In this document: positions 7,077-7,424 of the stretch, piece by piece
Layout: every line of letters starts with the position of its first letter
Numbering within the stretch: the first letter of the stretch is position 1
Assembly: GCA_030639035.1 (NCBI GenBank)
Contig: DAOWDM010000051.1
Span: forward strand, 1-7,424
Origin: Alphaproteobacteria bacterium
GTDB lineage: Bacteria; Pseudomonadota; Alphaproteobacteria; DAOWDM01
Direction: 5' to 3'
Length of the DNA: 7,424 bases
Program-made: the position numbers and the translations under genes
Notes under the pieces: model-generated
Told to the model about the DNA's origin: nothing
The model's database searches: none
Seen by the model: the letters and a program-made list of their open reading frames with translations, nothing else

Positions 7077-7424
7077 CTATCGACGACGAGCGTTGCTTGC
7101 TATACCGCCTGTTTTTCTAGGCTTGCGTTTATTAGCCGTTAAAGGCTTGCCACAATGAGGACACGACTGCATAGCTCTTCCTGTATGAACAGCAAGGTCT
7201 AAAATACGTCCGGCATCGTCTTGTTTCAAACCAAGATTTTCACGTGTAGTTTCAAGTTCGTCTATAGCATCTTCTGAAAGTTTACCTTCACGCAGAACTT
7301 TTTCGACCTTTGATTCATATTCTTCACGGCTTCGTCTGATATAATCAGAAATAGCTGCTGCAAGAATACCAGCGGGAAGAGCAACCATACCAACACCAGC
7401 GATACCAGTACAAACAGTAAGAAA
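7077..7424 (-). CDS. Voltage-gated-type potassium/ion channel, C-terminal fragment (5' end beyond the window)
   Basis: Only the last 115 residues are visible. They begin in a hydrophobic segment with TGIAGVGMVALPAGILAAA, the pore-lining S6 helix typical of tetrameric K+/cation channels (Ion_trans family), where the glycine and ALPAGI form the gating hinge. The selectivity filter and voltage-sensor segments would lie upstream. After the membrane comes a charged cytoplasmic tail (about visible residues 26-75, helical, with EGKLSEDAIDELETT) and a CPHCGKPL motif at visible residues 88-95, then a basic end (ANKRKPRKT...ARRR). The single CPHC pair could bind zinc only if shared between subunits. 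The ATG at 7386-7388 lies inside the S6 helix and is not the gene start, since the frame continues open to base 7424. It is the first visible gene of the minus-strand cluster. Confidence 0.85.
   Translation of the reverse strand, partial: FLTVCTGIAGVGMVALPAGILAAAISDYIRRSREEYESKVEKVLREGKLSEDAIDELETTRENLGLKQDDAGRILDLAVHTGRAMQSCPHCGKPLTANKRKPRKTGGIASNARRR

Noticed and set aside
7386..7388. ATG 7388 as the start of a 103-residue gene
   Set aside because: The frame stays open upstream to the window edge and the ATG falls inside a recognisable S6 pore helix, so this is the end of a longer channel gene.

Overview
The window looks chromosomal and comes from an AT-rich member of the Alphaproteobacteria. 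The evidence is the sequence character of Mfd (N-terminal FPAWDTVPYDRVSP block and DEEQ box), a full-length RecG, the mfd/recG neighbourhood, and a K+-channel C-terminus ending in a CPHCGKPL motif. By eye, coding GC is about 40-45% in mfd and recG and clearly lower (around 30%) in one small gene on the right. The gene content would fit a host- or gut-associated anaerobic lineage, but that is inference.

Left part (1-3318, minus strand): almost all of mfd, the transcription-repair coupling factor. The frame is open for 1106 codons from ATG 3318 to the window edge, and the last few dozen codons lie outside. Middle (3319-3809): a 491-bp intergenic region between divergent mfd and recG. It carries a cluster of short palindromic repeats built on a GTCATTCTGA core, in both orientations and with different loops, followed by AT-rich DNA holding the likely recG promoter. 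Centre (3810-5891, plus strand): complete recG, 693 residues. Mfd and RecG are related SF2 translocases: Mfd removes stalled RNA polymerase and recruits excision repair, and RecG remodels stalled forks and branched DNA.

Right part (5947-7424, minus strand): three closely packed genes, probably one operon read right to left. They are the C-terminal end of a voltage-gated-type K+/cation channel (start outside the window), a flavodoxin-like protein with the compact Cys motif of iron-sulfur flavoproteins, and a small AT-rich protein of unknown function with a basic patch and a possible winged-helix tail. A hairpin separates this group from convergent recG.

Nothing here is a clear new multi-gene system. 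The points most worth a second look are the palindromic repeat cluster, the absence of an sdhE-like gene between recG and mfd, and the channel / Fe-S flavoprotein / unknown-gene cluster.
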